Origin: an uncultured Gemmatimonadales bacterium
GTDB taxonomy: Bacteria; Gemmatimonadota; Gemmatimonadetes; Palauibacterales; Palauibacteraceae
Assembly: GCA_947259585.1 (NCBI GenBank)
Contig: CAMYMV010000004.1
Location: 21,088 to 85,087 of the forward strand
Reading direction: 5' to 3'
Length of the DNA stretch: 64,000 nt
Shown: positions 1-9,284 of the stretch, piece after piece
How the letters are laid out: every line of letters starts with the position of its first letter
How positions within the stretch are numbered: the first letter of the stretch is position 1
Notes under the pieces: generated by a model
The model's input: the letters and a program-made list of their open reading frames with translations, nothing else
What the model was told of the DNA's origin: nothing
The model's database searches: none
Position numbers and translations under genes: made by a program

Positions 1-1048
1 GCTTGAGCGAGAGAACACGTGGCACGCCTCCGACCAGCGCGAGCATGATCACGCCGAACGTCGACTGCATCTGGGTGTGCTTGTACAGGCGGTTGAGGAT
101 GATGCGCGGATCGGCATCGCGCCTCACCTCGATGACCATGCGTATCCCGTCGCGATCCGACTCGTCCCGCAGATCCGTGACCCCATCGATCTTCCGGTCG
201 CGCACGAGCTGCGCGATCTGCTCGATCAGCCGGGTCTTGTTCACCATGAAGGGGATCTCCGTGACGACGATCCGCTCCCGGCCACCCTTCATCTCCTCCG
301 TGTGCGCCAGGGCCCGCATGATCACCCGGCCGCGGCCCGTCTCGTAAGCCTCGCGGATGCCGTGCGTCCCCAGGATGTGTCCTCCCGTGGGGAAATCGGG
401 GCCCTGGACATGCTCCATCAGGTCGTCCAGCGAGCAGTCGGGATCGTCGATCAGCTGCACGCAGGCCGCGACGACTTCGCCGAGGTTGTGCGGCGGCACG
501 TTCGTGGCCATTCCTACCGCGATGCCCGACGATCCGTTCACCAGGAGGTTCGGAAGGCGGGAGGGCAGGACCGTAGGCTCCAGCAGTCGATCGTCGAAGT
601 TCGGGGCGTAGTCGACCGTCTCCTTCTCGAAGTCGGCCAGCATCTCGACGGCTAGCGGGGCCAGCCGGGCCTCCGTGTACCGGTAGGCGGCGGCGCTGTC
701 TCCGTCGATCGACCCGAAGTTGCCCTGCCCGTCCACCAGCGGATAACGAAGCGAGAAATCCTGGGCCATGCGGACGAGGGAGTCGTAGACCGCGGAGTCT
801 CCGTGCGGGTGATACTTGCCCAGCACATCGCCGACAACCGTCGCGCTCTTCTTGTAGCCGCGCGTGGGCGACAGACCAGCTTCCTGCATCGCGTACAGGA
901 TCCGGCGGTGGACCGGCTTGAGACCATCCCGGACGTCCGGCAGCGCGCGCTGCACGATGACGCTCATCGAGTAGTCGATGAACGACTCGCGCATCTCGTC
1001 CTCGAGAAGGCGCGATTCGATCCTCTCGCTCCTGTCGTCTGTCTCCAT
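1..1048 (-). CDS. gyrA: DNA gyrase subunit A, N-terminal part (runs off window)
   Basis: Catalytic breakage-reunion subunit of the type IIA topoisomerase that introduces negative supercoils together with GyrB. The reading frame opens at an ATG at 1048 ([20 protein letters not shown]) and stays open to base 1, giving 349 residues. The active-site tyrosine is Tyr124 in RYTEARL. The quinolone-determining region reads [11 protein letters not shown], with Ser85 and Asp89 at the positions of E. coli Ser83 and Asp87, so it looks quinolone-sensitive. The C-terminal beta-pinwheel and GyrA box lie outside the window, so ParC cannot be formally excluded, but the N-terminus is gyrase-like. An AGAGG lies a few bases before the ATG. 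Confidence 0.95.
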   Translation of the reverse strand, partial: METDDRSERIESRLLEDEMRESFIDYSMSVIVQRALPDVRDGLKPVHRRILYAMQEAGLSPTRGYKKSATVVGDVLGKYHPHGDSAVYDSLVRMAQDFSLRYPLVDGQGNFGSIDGDSAAAYRYTEARLAPLAVEMLADFEKETVDYAPNFDDRLLEPTVLPSRLPNLLVNGSSGIAVGMATNVPPHNLGEVVAACVQLIDDPDCSLDDLMEHVQGPDFPTGGHILGTHGIREAYETGRGRVIMRALAHTEEMKGGRERIVVTEIPFMVNKTRLIEQIAQLVRDRKIDGVTDLRDESDRDGIRMVIEVRRDADPRIILNRLYKHTQMQSTFGVIMLALVGGVPRVLSLK

Positions 1049-1329
1049 GTGCCTCTATTTCGGCGGATATGAAGGGACGGACTCCCGCTCGGGGAGCCCG
1101 GTGACAGGGCCTTCTTCGGGCGCCGGAGCGCCCCGCGAAGCGCCGGTCTGACAGGTGGGAAATTTAACGGCCGGGGGAGGGTGGCGCGACCGCCATCGAG
1201 GACCGATGACGCCGCGCCGCATCTGGCTTTCAGGCATCGAGCTCTTCGTCGCGCCGGGGCCGGCGGCCTGGTCCGTGAGCGGTCCAGGTAGCATCTCCCC
1301 GAAAACGGGGCCCTCCGGGTCTTCCGCGC

Positions 1330-2652
1330 TCACGAACCTCCGGGCGCGCGGTCGCCATCGCCACGGTACGCCGGCGGCTGGCCGCCGTCCAGCGTCCGGT
1401 ATCGCTCCAGCAACTCGAGCTGACGGGATGCGCGCGGCACCGGGACGCCGCGGATGATCACCTCCTCAGCCCGGCTCGAGAGCTCGAACGGGTCTCCACT
1501 CCACACCACCAGGTTCCCGACCTTGCCGGCCTCGATCGAGCCATAGCGGTCGGCGACGCCGTAGATCTCGGCGGGCGTCAGCGTCACGGCACGCAAGGCG
1601 GCTTCCCATGGCAGGCCGAAACGAATCGCGTTGCCCGCCTCCAGTCCTATGTTGTGCGCACGGTGGGATTGGAAGCTGGAGACCGCGACCGCCACGCCCG
1701 CCTCGTGCAGGATCGCGGCGTTGTCGAATCGCGCGCCCAGCCGATCGAAGCCATCCGGCAGGCTCGTCAGCGGCTTCACGATCACGGGCACGTTCCTCCC
1801 TGCCAGCTGCTCCGCGACCATCCAGGCTTCCGTGCCGCGGCGGATCACCGGTCGTACGCCGTACTCCTCGGCGATCCTCAGCACGGCGAGGATATCGCTG
1901 GCCCGGTCAACCTGGACCACCAGAGGGATCTCGCCGGCCAACACCGGCTGCAGGGCCTGGAGGTCGAGGCGGGATACGCTGAGCGGCCGCACCTCCCCGC
2001 GGTCGTACGCCTCGCGGTGGCTCGCCCAGTAGCGGGCATCCTCGAGCACCTCCCGGAGGCGCAGCGAGGCGGCTCCGCGCGCGCCGCCCGTCGCCGCAGC
2101 GGCGCCCGGCCCGAAGCTGGCCGCCATCGCCGCCCGAGGTTTGACGAGCATCGCCTCGACCGTCTCGCCCTCCAGGTCGATCAGCGCACCCTGCCCGGCG
2201 ATGAGACCACCGGTGGGCAGGGCCATCGTCGTCGTCACACCCCCGAGGCGGTTGATCGGGATAAGGGTCGAGTTGGGGTTGAACCCGTCGACCACGTCAA
2301 ACGAGGCACTCACGGGATCGCCCTCCACGCGGGAGTCGACCGTCGTGCGTTCGAGGCCGATCTCGACGAGGCCTATCTGCGTGCCGGCGTCGAAGAAGCC
2401 GGGCGTCACCACCTTCCCTCGCCCATCGAAGACGGGAAAGTTTTCCGCCGGAACCGGGACGTCGATGCCGACGGCGGCGATCAGGCCATCGCGCACGATC
2501 ACGGTCGCACCTTCGATCGGCGGGCCGGAGACCGGATGGACGGTGGCGCCGACGATCGCGAGATCCTGGGCCGCGAGCTCGCCCGGCCGCGTGACCGGGA
2601 GCAGCAGCGCCGCCGATGCCGCGAGCGCCGCGGCGAAGGTCCGGGCGGTCAT
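1330..2652 (-). CDS. secreted amidohydrolase-fold protein lacking metal ligands
   Basis: A 440-residue protein with a signal peptide (cleavage likely after ELAAQ) and the composite beta-sandwich/TIM-barrel layout of imidazolonepropionase-like amidohydrolases. These are N-terminal VTPGFFDAG, and C-terminal LTPAEIYGVADRYGSIEAGK with NLVVWSGDPFE. The metal-binding HxH after strand 1 is replaced (FFDAGTQIG), the usual barrel histidine segment reads VQVDRASD, and the usual aspartate segment reads VAVSSFQSH. Zinc-dependent hydrolysis is therefore unlikely. The ATG overlaps the stop of the upstream, apparently intact amidohydrolase by 4 bp (ATGA). It may be a structural or regulatory partner of that enzyme; this is inference. 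Confidence 0.85.
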   Translation of the reverse strand: MTARTFAAALAASAALLLPVTRPGELAAQDLAIVGATVHPVSGPPIEGATVIVRDGLIAAVGIDVPVPAENFPVFDGRGKVVTPGFFDAGTQIGLVEIGLERTTVDSRVEGDPVSASFDVVDGFNPNSTLIPINRLGGVTTTMALPTGGLIAGQGALIDLEGETVEAMLVKPRAAMAASFGPGAAAATGGARGAASLRLREVLEDARYWASHREAYDRGEVRPLSVSRLDLQALQPVLAGEIPLVVQVDRASDILAVLRIAEEYGVRPVIRRGTEAWMVAEQLAGRNVPVIVKPLTSLPDGFDRLGARFDNAAILHEAGVAVAVSSFQSHRAHNIGLEAGNAIRFGLPWEAALRAVTLTPAEIYGVADRYGSIEAGKVGNLVVWSGDPFELSSRAEEVIIRGVPVPRASRQLELLERYRTLDGGQPPAYRGDGDRAPGGS

Positions 2653-4178
2653 CGGTCACCTCCCCCGCCGGATGACGGGAGGATCCCGAGCTCGAAGTCC
2701 GTCGTCGGCTGGATGTCCGACCGGCTCCGGTCGTAGATCAGCGCACCGTCTATGAATACCTGATCGGCTCGCGAGTACACCGAGAAGGGATCCCCCGACC
2801 AGATCACGAGATCGGCGTTTTTTCCCGGCTGCAGCGTGCCGACCCGGTCGGCGAGCCCGAGGGCCCAGGCCGGATTCGCGGTGATCCATCGCAGCGCTTC
2901 GTCCCGGCCGATATCGATGCCGGCGGCCCTTCCGGCGTACATCGCCCGGGCGGCATCCTGGTTCATGACCTGGATCCCCATGTCGGAGTCGGTGTGGAGG
3001 ATCGCCGGCGCTCCGGCCTCGGAGACCAGGGCGATGTTCTCGGGCACCGCATCGTAGGCCTCGAGCTTGAACCCCCACCAATCCACCCACATCGAGGCGG
3101 CGACCGTGTCGCGCGCCAGGAGGTCCCGGAGCTTGTAGGCCTCGATCGCGTGGTGGAAGGAGCGGATCCGGAAGCCGAACTCGAGCGCCAGGTCCAGCAT
3201 TTGGGCCATCTCGTCGGCGCGGTAGCAGTGGTTGTGCACGAAGATGTTGCCGCGCAGCACTTCGGCCAGCGTCTCCTTGGCCAGATCGCGCTCCGGTCGC
3301 CCTCCGGAACGACGAGCGCCGCCGGCATCTTCGGAATCTTCGGAACCGGCCGCCTCCTCTTTCATGCCGCCCTCGATCCAGGCGTCCCACTTCCTCCGGT
3401 ATCGTTCCGCCTCGATGAACGCCTCGCGGTAACCCGCCATGTTGCCCATGCGCGTTCGGGGGGACCGCTGCCTGCCCTGGCCGTACACCCGCTTCGGGTT
3501 CTCACCGCACGCCATCTTCAGCGCCATCGGCGCGGCCGGGAACATCATCTGCTGGACCGTGCGGCCGGGAACCGTCTTGAGGGTGATGCCGCGGCCCCCG
3601 ATCAGGTTGGCGCTTCCCGGGAGGATCTGGAGGGTGGTCACTCCGGCGGCGAGCGCCCTGGTGAAGCCCGGATCCTGCGGCCACACCGAGTGCATCGCCC
3701 ATACCTCGGCCGTGTTCGGGTCGGTCGACTCATTCGTATCGCTCGTCGAGGAGATCGAGGGTGACGGGGAAACCCCCAGGTGCGAGTGGGTGTCGATGAT
3801 CCCCGGCGTCACGAACCTCCCGCTGCCGTCGATCACCTCCGTGCCGGCGGGGACATCGAGGTTTCGTCCGACCTCGAAGATCCTCCCGCCCTGCATGAAG
3901 AGATCTCCGCCCTCGATCTCCTCGCCCGCGGCGGTCATGATCGTGGCGCCTCGGATGAGAGTGGGGCGGGAGGCGAGCGGCCGATACGCGGACTTCCAGG
4001 CGCCGTTCCGTTGGCCGTGCAGGAGATCGGCGATCTCGCCGGCGTCGGATGCGGTGGACGCGGCGTCCTGGGGCGTGTTCGCCCACGTGGGTGTAGCCCC
4101 CAGGCCGAAATCCAGGACGAGAGCCATGGCGACGGCGGCCAGCGCCGACGCCCGGAACGGCCGGCGTCTTCCGGTCAT
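2649..4178 (-). CDS. secreted metal-dependent amidohydrolase
   Basis: A 509-residue amidohydrolase with a signal peptide, predicted to act in the periplasm on a cyclic amide or dipeptide-like substrate (substrate unknown). The metal ligands are visible: GIIDTHSHLG (HxH), VHNHCYRADE, FHHAIEAYK and the aspartate in LHTDSDMG. The C-terminal beta-sandwich return is NADLVIWSGDPFSVYSRAD. An acidic low-complexity insertion (KEEAAGSEDSEDAGGARR) sits mid-protein. AAGGAG lies about 7 nt before the ATG. It follows the glycosyltransferase gene by 16 bp and overlaps the metal-less paralogue by 4 bp, so the two are probably co-translated. Confidence 0.92.
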   Translation of the reverse strand: MTGRRRPFRASALAAVAMALVLDFGLGATPTWANTPQDAASTASDAGEIADLLHGQRNGAWKSAYRPLASRPTLIRGATIMTAAGEEIEGGDLFMQGGRIFEVGRNLDVPAGTEVIDGSGRFVTPGIIDTHSHLGVSPSPSISSTSDTNESTDPNTAEVWAMHSVWPQDPGFTRALAAGVTTLQILPGSANLIGGRGITLKTVPGRTVQQMMFPAAPMALKMACGENPKRVYGQGRQRSPRTRMGNMAGYREAFIEAERYRRKWDAWIEGGMKEEAAGSEDSEDAGGARRSGGRPERDLAKETLAEVLRGNIFVHNHCYRADEMAQMLDLALEFGFRIRSFHHAIEAYKLRDLLARDTVAASMWVDWWGFKLEAYDAVPENIALVSEAGAPAILHTDSDMGIQVMNQDAARAMYAGRAAGIDIGRDEALRWITANPAWALGLADRVGTLQPGKNADLVIWSGDPFSVYSRADQVFIDGALIYDRSRSDIQPTTDFELGILPSSGGGGDR

Positions 4179-4194
4179 GATCTTTCTCCTTGAG

Positions 4195-5211
4195 TCAGGC
4201 GAAAGCGAGGTAGTCCTTCGATCCCTCGTATCCCATCTCGGCCAGCGAGGCGCGAATATCCGCTCTCGCTCCAGGGGATCCGACCGCGATCAGCACGAAG
4301 GGCCGGGGATCTGCTCGTTCCATCAGAAGAGACGGAAGGCAGACGACGGCGCCGTGCATCTGCTGGCCGATCTTTCGGGGATCGAGATCCACGAACGCGG
4401 CGGGCTGAAGCTGATGCCGGAGAAGCTCGCGGGCCAGAGGCTTGCCCACGCGGCCCGCTCCCCAGACCACGAGCGCTCGGCCGGGGGGGAGGTAGCCCCG
4501 AAGCAGATGGTGCACCTTGCAGCGACGAAACGCCTCCGGCGAGTACCTGTCGGACCGCATGGAGAGACGGCCGGCCGTGATCCGCCAGCTCAGCAGCACC
4601 TCGGGCAAGTTGGCAAGTCCGTAGCCCGATCGGTGGAGGCGGAAGACCAGATCGTAGTCCTCCGGCCAGCCGCGATCCCGGTAGCCTCCCACCTGACGAT
4701 AGGCCTCGGCTCGCACCATCATCGTCGGATGCGCGAGCGGGCACTCGACGAACAGGTCCCGCTCCACCTCCTCCTCTCGCTGCAGCGAGTTGAGCCAGCT
4801 CTCGTAGCGCTCGTAGCCGGACCCCATTCGCTCGCGAGGGAAGTATCGAACCCCGGTCCCGCACGCCGCGATATCGCTTCGCGTCTGCAAAAAGCGCCAC
4901 TGAAGGTGAAAGCGCTCCGCGTGGATCACGTCGTCCGCATCCATTCGAGCCAGTATCTCCGCGCCGGCGTGGCTGGCCGCCAGAGACAGCGCCTCTGCTA
5001 TGCCCGACCCCGTTCCCTCCAGCACCCGGACCCGTGGATCCCGCTTCGCCCACCGTTTCAGAATCCGCGGGGTTCCGTCTCGCGAGCCGTCGTCCACGGC
5101 CAGAACCTCGTAGTCGGAGAGGGTCTGAGCACCGAGGCTGGCGATGCACTCGTCGAGGTGCCGCTCGGCATCCCGGCAGGGGAGGAGCACGGAGAGCCGG
5201 TGAGGGTTCAA
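4195..5211 (-). CDS. family 2 glycosyltransferase with C-terminal Rossmann-like domain
   Basis: A 338-residue protein. Residues 1-230 form a GT-A fold: SVLLPCRDAERHLDECIASL, VDDGSRDGT, the metal-binding RMDADDV, and a WPEDYDLVFRL acceptor-side motif. It probably transfers a sugar from an NDP-sugar to an envelope glycan or lipid; the acceptor is unknown. From about residue 255 the sequence becomes VVWGAGRVGKPLARELL followed by FVDLDPRK, a GxGxxG nucleotide-binding-like unit that is not part of a normal GT2. The start is TTG, overlapping the stop of the UvrA-family gene (TTGA), so translation is probably coupled. Confidence 0.85.
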   Translation of the reverse strand: MNPHRLSVLLPCRDAERHLDECIASLGAQTLSDYEVLAVDDGSRDGTPRILKRWAKRDPRVRVLEGTGSGIAEALSLAASHAGAEILARMDADDVIHAERFHLQWRFLQTRSDIAACGTGVRYFPRERMGSGYERYESWLNSLQREEEVERDLFVECPLAHPTMMVRAEAYRQVGGYRDRGWPEDYDLVFRLHRSGYGLANLPEVLLSWRITAGRLSMRSDRYSPEAFRRCKVHHLLRGYLPPGRALVVWGAGRVGKPLARELLRHQLQPAAFVDLDPRKIGQQMHGAVVCLPSLLMERADPRPFVLIAVGSPGARADIRASLAEMGYEGSKDYLAFA

Positions 5212-8117
5212 CCCGCCCGCTCGTCTCCGAACCGGTCGCCCTCCGAGCGCTCCCCGTTCGTCGGCGCCCCACGACCCCTCTCGAAGAACGTCCGCAGGTA
5301 GCGTCCGGTATGGGACCGCTCCTCGGCCGCGACCGCTTCGGGGGGCCCTTCGGCCATGAGCGTGCCGCCGGCGTCCGCCGCCTCCGGGCCCAGGTCGATG
5401 ACCCAGTCGGCGCGGGCGATCACCTCCAGGTTGTGCTCGACGACGAGAACCGACCCGCCGGCCACCACGAGCTCGTCCAGGACATCGACGAGACGGGCCA
5501 GCTCGCTCAGACCGAGTCCGACCGTCGGTTCATCGAGGATGTAGAGGCGTCTGGCCACCGCGCGGTTCGCTGCCAGCTCTCTGGCCACCTTGAGGCGCTG
5601 CGCCTCGCCTCCCGACAGGGTCGTCGCGGGTTGGCCGAGTCGAAGGTAGCCGAGCCCCACCCGCTGCAGCTGCCAGAGCCGCTCGCCGATCCTGTCCTGG
5701 CGAAGGAAGAAACGGATCGCCTCGTCGACGGTGAGCTCCAGCACCTCCCGGATGTTCCGCTCCCGGTACCGGACCTCGAGGATCTCGGCGCGATAGCGTG
5801 ATCCGCCGCACACCTCGCACGTCAGGGCCACATCCGCCAGAAAGACCATCTCGACCAGCTCCTCTCCGGCTCCCTTGCACGCCTCACACCTTCCGCCGGA
5901 CGTATTGAAGCTGAAGTCGCGAGCCGTATAGCCCCGTCGACGGGAGAGCGGCTGTTCGGCGAACAGGCGACGTATCTCGCCGAACGCCTTGATGTAAGTC
6001 ACCGGATTGGACCGCGGAGTTCTCCCGATGGGCGTCTGATCCACCAGCACGACATCGTCGAGCGCCGAAGTCCCCTCCAACCTGTCGTACCTCCCGCTTC
6101 GCTCGCCCAGGTGGGCCTTCGCCGTGCTCCTCCGCCCGAGCGTCTTCTCGAGCGCCCGGTAGAGTAGGTCGTGAACGAGCGTCGACTTGCCCGAACCCGA
6201 CACGCCGGTCACGACCGTCAGCACGCCCAGCGGGATGTCCACGTCGAGGCCGCGGAGGTTGTGCAGGGTGCCGCCCCGCAGCCGTAGGCTGCCGCGCTGG
6301 CTTCGGCGACGCGGGCGGCGGCGGGGAGGCGCTCGCAGCGCCCGGCCGGTGACCGTCTCCGAGCGGAGAAGCGAAGCCCAGTCCCCCTCGAACACGACCT
6401 CTCCGCCGCGCTCGCCCGAGCCGGGCCCCAGCTCGACGAGGTGGTCGCCGGCCGAGAGCACCGATGTGTCATGCTCGACCACCAGCACCGTGTTGCCGAG
6501 GTCCCGTAGCCGTACGAGCACCCGCAGGAAGCGCTCGACATCCCGTGGATGCAGCCCGATCGTCGGCTCGTCCAGCACGTAGAGCGTATCGACCAGATGG
6601 CTCGCCAGGCAGCTGGCCAGCCGCAGCCGTTGCATCTCTCCGCCCGACAGGGTGCGGGCCTGCCGGTCGACGGTCAGGTAGCCGAGGCCCACGTCGTCCA
6701 TGAAACGCAAGCGATCCTCGAGCTCCCGAAGGACGGTGCGGGCCACGCTCCGCTCGAAAGGTGGCAGCTCGAGGTCGGCTAGCCAGCGTCGCAGGCCGGA
6801 GATGTCGAGAGCGGCGGCCGCCGCTATGTGGAGGTCTCCGACCCGGACGTCCAGCGCCTCGGGACGCAGCCTGGTGCCGTCGCAGCGCCGGCATCTCCGC
6901 GGCATCTGGTAACCGCGGAGAAAGACGCGGATGTACTGCTTGTATCGTTTGCGCTCGCGGGAACGCAGGAAGGGCAGCACGCCGCGGAAGTCGCCTCCGC
7001 CGTAAAGGAGCTCTTGTCGCGCGGGCTCGGGCAGATCCCGCCAGGGCACCCGGAGGTCGATTCGATGGCGCCGCGCGTAGCTCTCGACCTCGGACCGCTC
7101 ACGGGAGTAGCGCGGCTTCGTCCACGGGTCGATCGCCCCATCGGCCAGGCTCCGGTCCGGATCGGGCACGATGAGGTCCAGGTCGTACTCCAGCGTGGCG
7201 CCGAAGCCGTTGCACTCGGGGCAGGCGCCGGCGGGATTGTTGAAGCTGAACAGCAGCGGGCCTGGAACGGGAAAGGCGCGTCCGCAGCCGGAGCAGCGGT
7301 GTCTCTCGGTAAAGGAGAGTCGCTCCGCGCTCTCCAGGCCGCCGGACCGGTCCGAGCCCCTTTGCGCGAGCGCGACAGCCTGTCCGTCTCCCTCGGCGAA
7401 GGCCGCCGCCAGCGCATCGGTGAGCCTCTCCCGATCCTCGGGATCGACGTGAAGACGGTCCACGACGACGAGCAGCTCCTCGGCCTCCGTGAGGGTCCCG
7501 TCAGCGATCGGCGTATCGCCGCGACCCTCGGCCTCGACGCGCTCGGCGAGGTCGGGAAGGTAGATGTCGCGGCCGTCGGCGATCACTCGTAGGTAGCCCT
7601 GCGCGAGGAGGTTTCCCGCCGCGAGCTCGTGGGAGATTCCCGCGCTGAACCGGAACGGAAAGGCGACATGAAGGCGGGTGCCCGCCTCCAGCTCAAGCAG
7701 GCGATCGGCCGCGGATGCCACGGTATCGGGCCGCACGACCTTTCCACACTCCGGGCAGTAGGTCTCCCCAATCCTGGCCCAGAGCAGGCGCATGAAGTCG
7801 TACGCCTCGCTCACGGTCCCCACGGTGGAGCGGCTCGTTTGGACCGCGTTTCGCTGATCGATCGCGACGGACGGACTGACGCCCTCGATCGCGTCGACCG
7901 CCGGCTTCTCCATCCGCTCCAGAAACTGCTTGGCGTACGTGGAGAGGGACTCCACGTATCGCCGCTGCCCCTCGGCGTAGATCGTGTCGAACGCGAGGCT
8001 GGACTTGCCCGAGCCGGAGGGCCCCGTGAAGACGGTGATCCGGCCCCTCGGGATCTCGAGATCGATTCCCTTCAGGTTATGCTGCCGGGCACCCCGGATT
8101 CGGATCAGATCCTTCAT
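5208..8117 (-). CDS. uvrA: UvrA-family excinuclease ATPase
   Basis: DNA damage recognition ATPase of nucleotide excision repair, or a UvrA paralogue. Two ABC modules are visible: Walker [11 protein letters not shown] (residues 31-40) and a second GVSGSGKST, with signatures [11 protein letters not shown] and [11 protein letters not shown]. Zinc-binding pairs are [25 protein letters not shown] and [17 protein letters not shown]. The second D-loop reads LDEPTVGLG where UvrA proteins normally have GLH. The segment before the second zinc finger ([12 protein letters not shown]) resembles divergent UvrA paralogues more than classical UvrA. I chose the ATG at 8117 because [20 protein letters not shown] is the usual N-terminus; a frame extension to 8153 has no family support. 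Confidence 0.88.
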   Translation of the reverse strand: MKDLIRIRGARQHNLKGIDLEIPRGRITVFTGPSGSGKSSLAFDTIYAEGQRRYVESLSTYAKQFLERMEKPAVDAIEGVSPSVAIDQRNAVQTSRSTVGTVSEAYDFMRLLWARIGETYCPECGKVVRPDTVASAADRLLELEAGTRLHVAFPFRFSAGISHELAAGNLLAQGYLRVIADGRDIYLPDLAERVEAEGRGDTPIADGTLTEAEELLVVVDRLHVDPEDRERLTDALAAAFAEGDGQAVALAQRGSDRSGGLESAERLSFTERHRCSGCGRAFPVPGPLLFSFNNPAGACPECNGFGATLEYDLDLIVPDPDRSLADGAIDPWTKPRYSRERSEVESYARRHRIDLRVPWRDLPEPARQELLYGGGDFRGVLPFLRSRERKRYKQYIRVFLRGYQMPRRCRRCDGTRLRPEALDVRVGDLHIAAAAALDISGLRRWLADLELPPFERSVARTVLRELEDRLRFMDDVGLGYLTVDRQARTLSGGEMQRLRLASCLASHLVDTLYVLDEPTIGLHPRDVERFLRVLVRLRDLGNTVLVVEHDTSVLSAGDHLVELGPGSGERGGEVVFEGDWASLLRSETVTGRALRAPPRRRPRRRSQRGSLRLRGGTLHNLRGLDVDIPLGVLTVVTGVSGSGKSTLVHDLLYRALEKTLGRRSTAKAHLGERSGRYDRLEGTSALDDVVLVDQTPIGRTPRSNPVTYIKAFGEIRRLFAEQPLSRRRGYTARDFSFNTSGGRCEACKGAGEELVEMVFLADVALTCEVCGGSRYRAEILEVRYRERNIREVLELTVDEAIRFFLRQDRIGERLWQLQRVGLGYLRLGQPATTLSGGEAQRLKVARELAANRAVARRLYILDEPTVGLGLSELARLVDVLDELVVAGGSVLVVEHNLEVIARADWVIDLGPEAADAGGTLMAEGPPEAVAAEERSHTGRYLRTFFERGRGAPTNGERSEGDRFGDERAG

Positions 8118-8162
8118 GGAGCGATGATGGCCCGGTGCGCACCCCCGCGCCAAGCCGGACCA

Positions 8163-9284
8163 TCAGGCGATGCTGCGCGCAAATCGCCGAATGGCCACGG
8201 CTATCCCGGCCGTTCCCAGAATCAGCAGAGCCGCGAATTGGGGCAGGAGAACCGACAAGCCTGCCGCCTTCAAGAAGACCCCCCTCACGATCTCGAGAAA
8301 GTAGCGCACCGGATTCAGGTAGCTGACCCACTGGAAGATCTCCGGCATCGAGTCGATCGGAAAGAAGAACCCGGAGAGGATGATCGACGGCAGCAGGACC
8401 AGGTACATCGTGAGAAACGCCTCCTGCTGCGTCTTGGACACCGTGGAGATCAGGAGCCCGGCCGCCAGACCGCTGAGAATGAACAGCAGGCTGGCGGCGA
8501 GGAGCACGAGCGGGGAGCCTCGCAGCGGGATGCCGAACCACGCGGTGCCGACGGCCGTGATCAGAGCCAGGTCGATCAGGGCCACCACGGCGACCGGGAT
8601 CGTCTTGCCCAGGATCAGCTCCGCCGGCTTGACGGGACTTACGCGCAGCTGATCGAGGGTGCCCAGCTCCCGCTCTCGAACGACGCTGAACGATGTGAGC
8701 AAGAGGCACATGAGCAGGATCAGAATGCCGATGACACCGGGAACGTTGTAGACGCGGCTCTCCAGGGTGGGGTTGAACCAGGCGCGCGGCTCGAGCCTCG
8801 GGCCCATGGCGAGGCTCTCGCCGAGGCCGCTTTCCTTCAGGCTCCAGGCGAGAATCGCCCTGCGAGCGTAGCCGAGCGCGATCGTCCCCGTGTTCGAGTC
8901 GGTGCCGTCCACCAGCAGCTGAACGGTCGCACCCCTACCGGAGACGAGATCCCGGCTGAACCGGGGAGGGATCTCGAGCGCGAGGAGCGCCCGCCCGCGA
9001 TCCAGCGCCTCCACCAGCTCCCGCGGGGCGTCGGCCCGGTCCGTGATCTCGAAATACCCGGAGGCCACGATGTCGTCGATGAGCTCGCGGGAGGCCGCCG
9101 AGCGGTCATGATCGAGCACGGCGAGCGGCGTGTTCCGGACATCCGTGTTCACCGCGTAGCCGAAGAGAAGCAGCTGGACGACGGGGGCCACGAAGAGGAT
9201 GGGCCGGGAGCGAGGATCGCGCAGCAGCTGACGGACTTCCTTGCGGACGATCCGCCGGATCCGGAACGGCGAGAGCGCCGTCAC
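8163..9284 (-). CDS. ybhR: ABC-2 type exporter permease (YbhS/YbhR-like, second copy)
   Basis: Inner-membrane permease of 373 residues. One N-terminal membrane helix follows EVRQLLRDPRSRPILFVAP. A large periplasmic domain comes next (roughly residues 45-170), then five C-terminal helices, the ABC-2 layout of YbhS/YbhR and YhiI-linked pumps. The conserved VRERELGTLDQLRVSPV coupling segment lies between helices. The start is GTG at 9284, overlapping the previous permease stop (GTGA); an upstream extension of the frame is not homologous. It is the last gene of the CecR-YbhG-YbhF-permease cassette and should form a heterodimer with the permease at 9281-10393. Which of the two corresponds to YbhS or YbhR is arbitrary. 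Confidence 0.9.
   Translation of the reverse strand: MTALSPFRIRRIVRKEVRQLLRDPRSRPILFVAPVVQLLLFGYAVNTDVRNTPLAVLDHDRSAASRELIDDIVASGYFEITDRADAPRELVEALDRGRALLALEIPPRFSRDLVSGRGATVQLLVDGTDSNTGTIALGYARRAILAWSLKESGLGESLAMGPRLEPRAWFNPTLESRVYNVPGVIGILILLMCLLLTSFSVVRERELGTLDQLRVSPVKPAELILGKTIPVAVVALIDLALITAVGTAWFGIPLRGSPLVLLAASLLFILSGLAAGLLISTVSKTQQEAFLTMYLVLLPSIILSGFFFPIDSMPEIFQWVSYLNPVRYFLEIVRGVFLKAAGLSVLLPQFAALLILGTAGIAVAIRRFARSIA

Noticed and set aside
1297..1310. CCCCGAAAACGGGG hairpin upstream of gyrA
   Set aside because: A short 5-bp stem with no U-tract; could be a weak terminator but not enough to call.
1055..1333. Minus-strand 92-codon frame starting GTG that overlaps the amidohydrolase stop (GTGA)
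   Set aside because: The junction is suggestive, but the product is low-complexity, matches no family and fills the gyrA leader; no further support.
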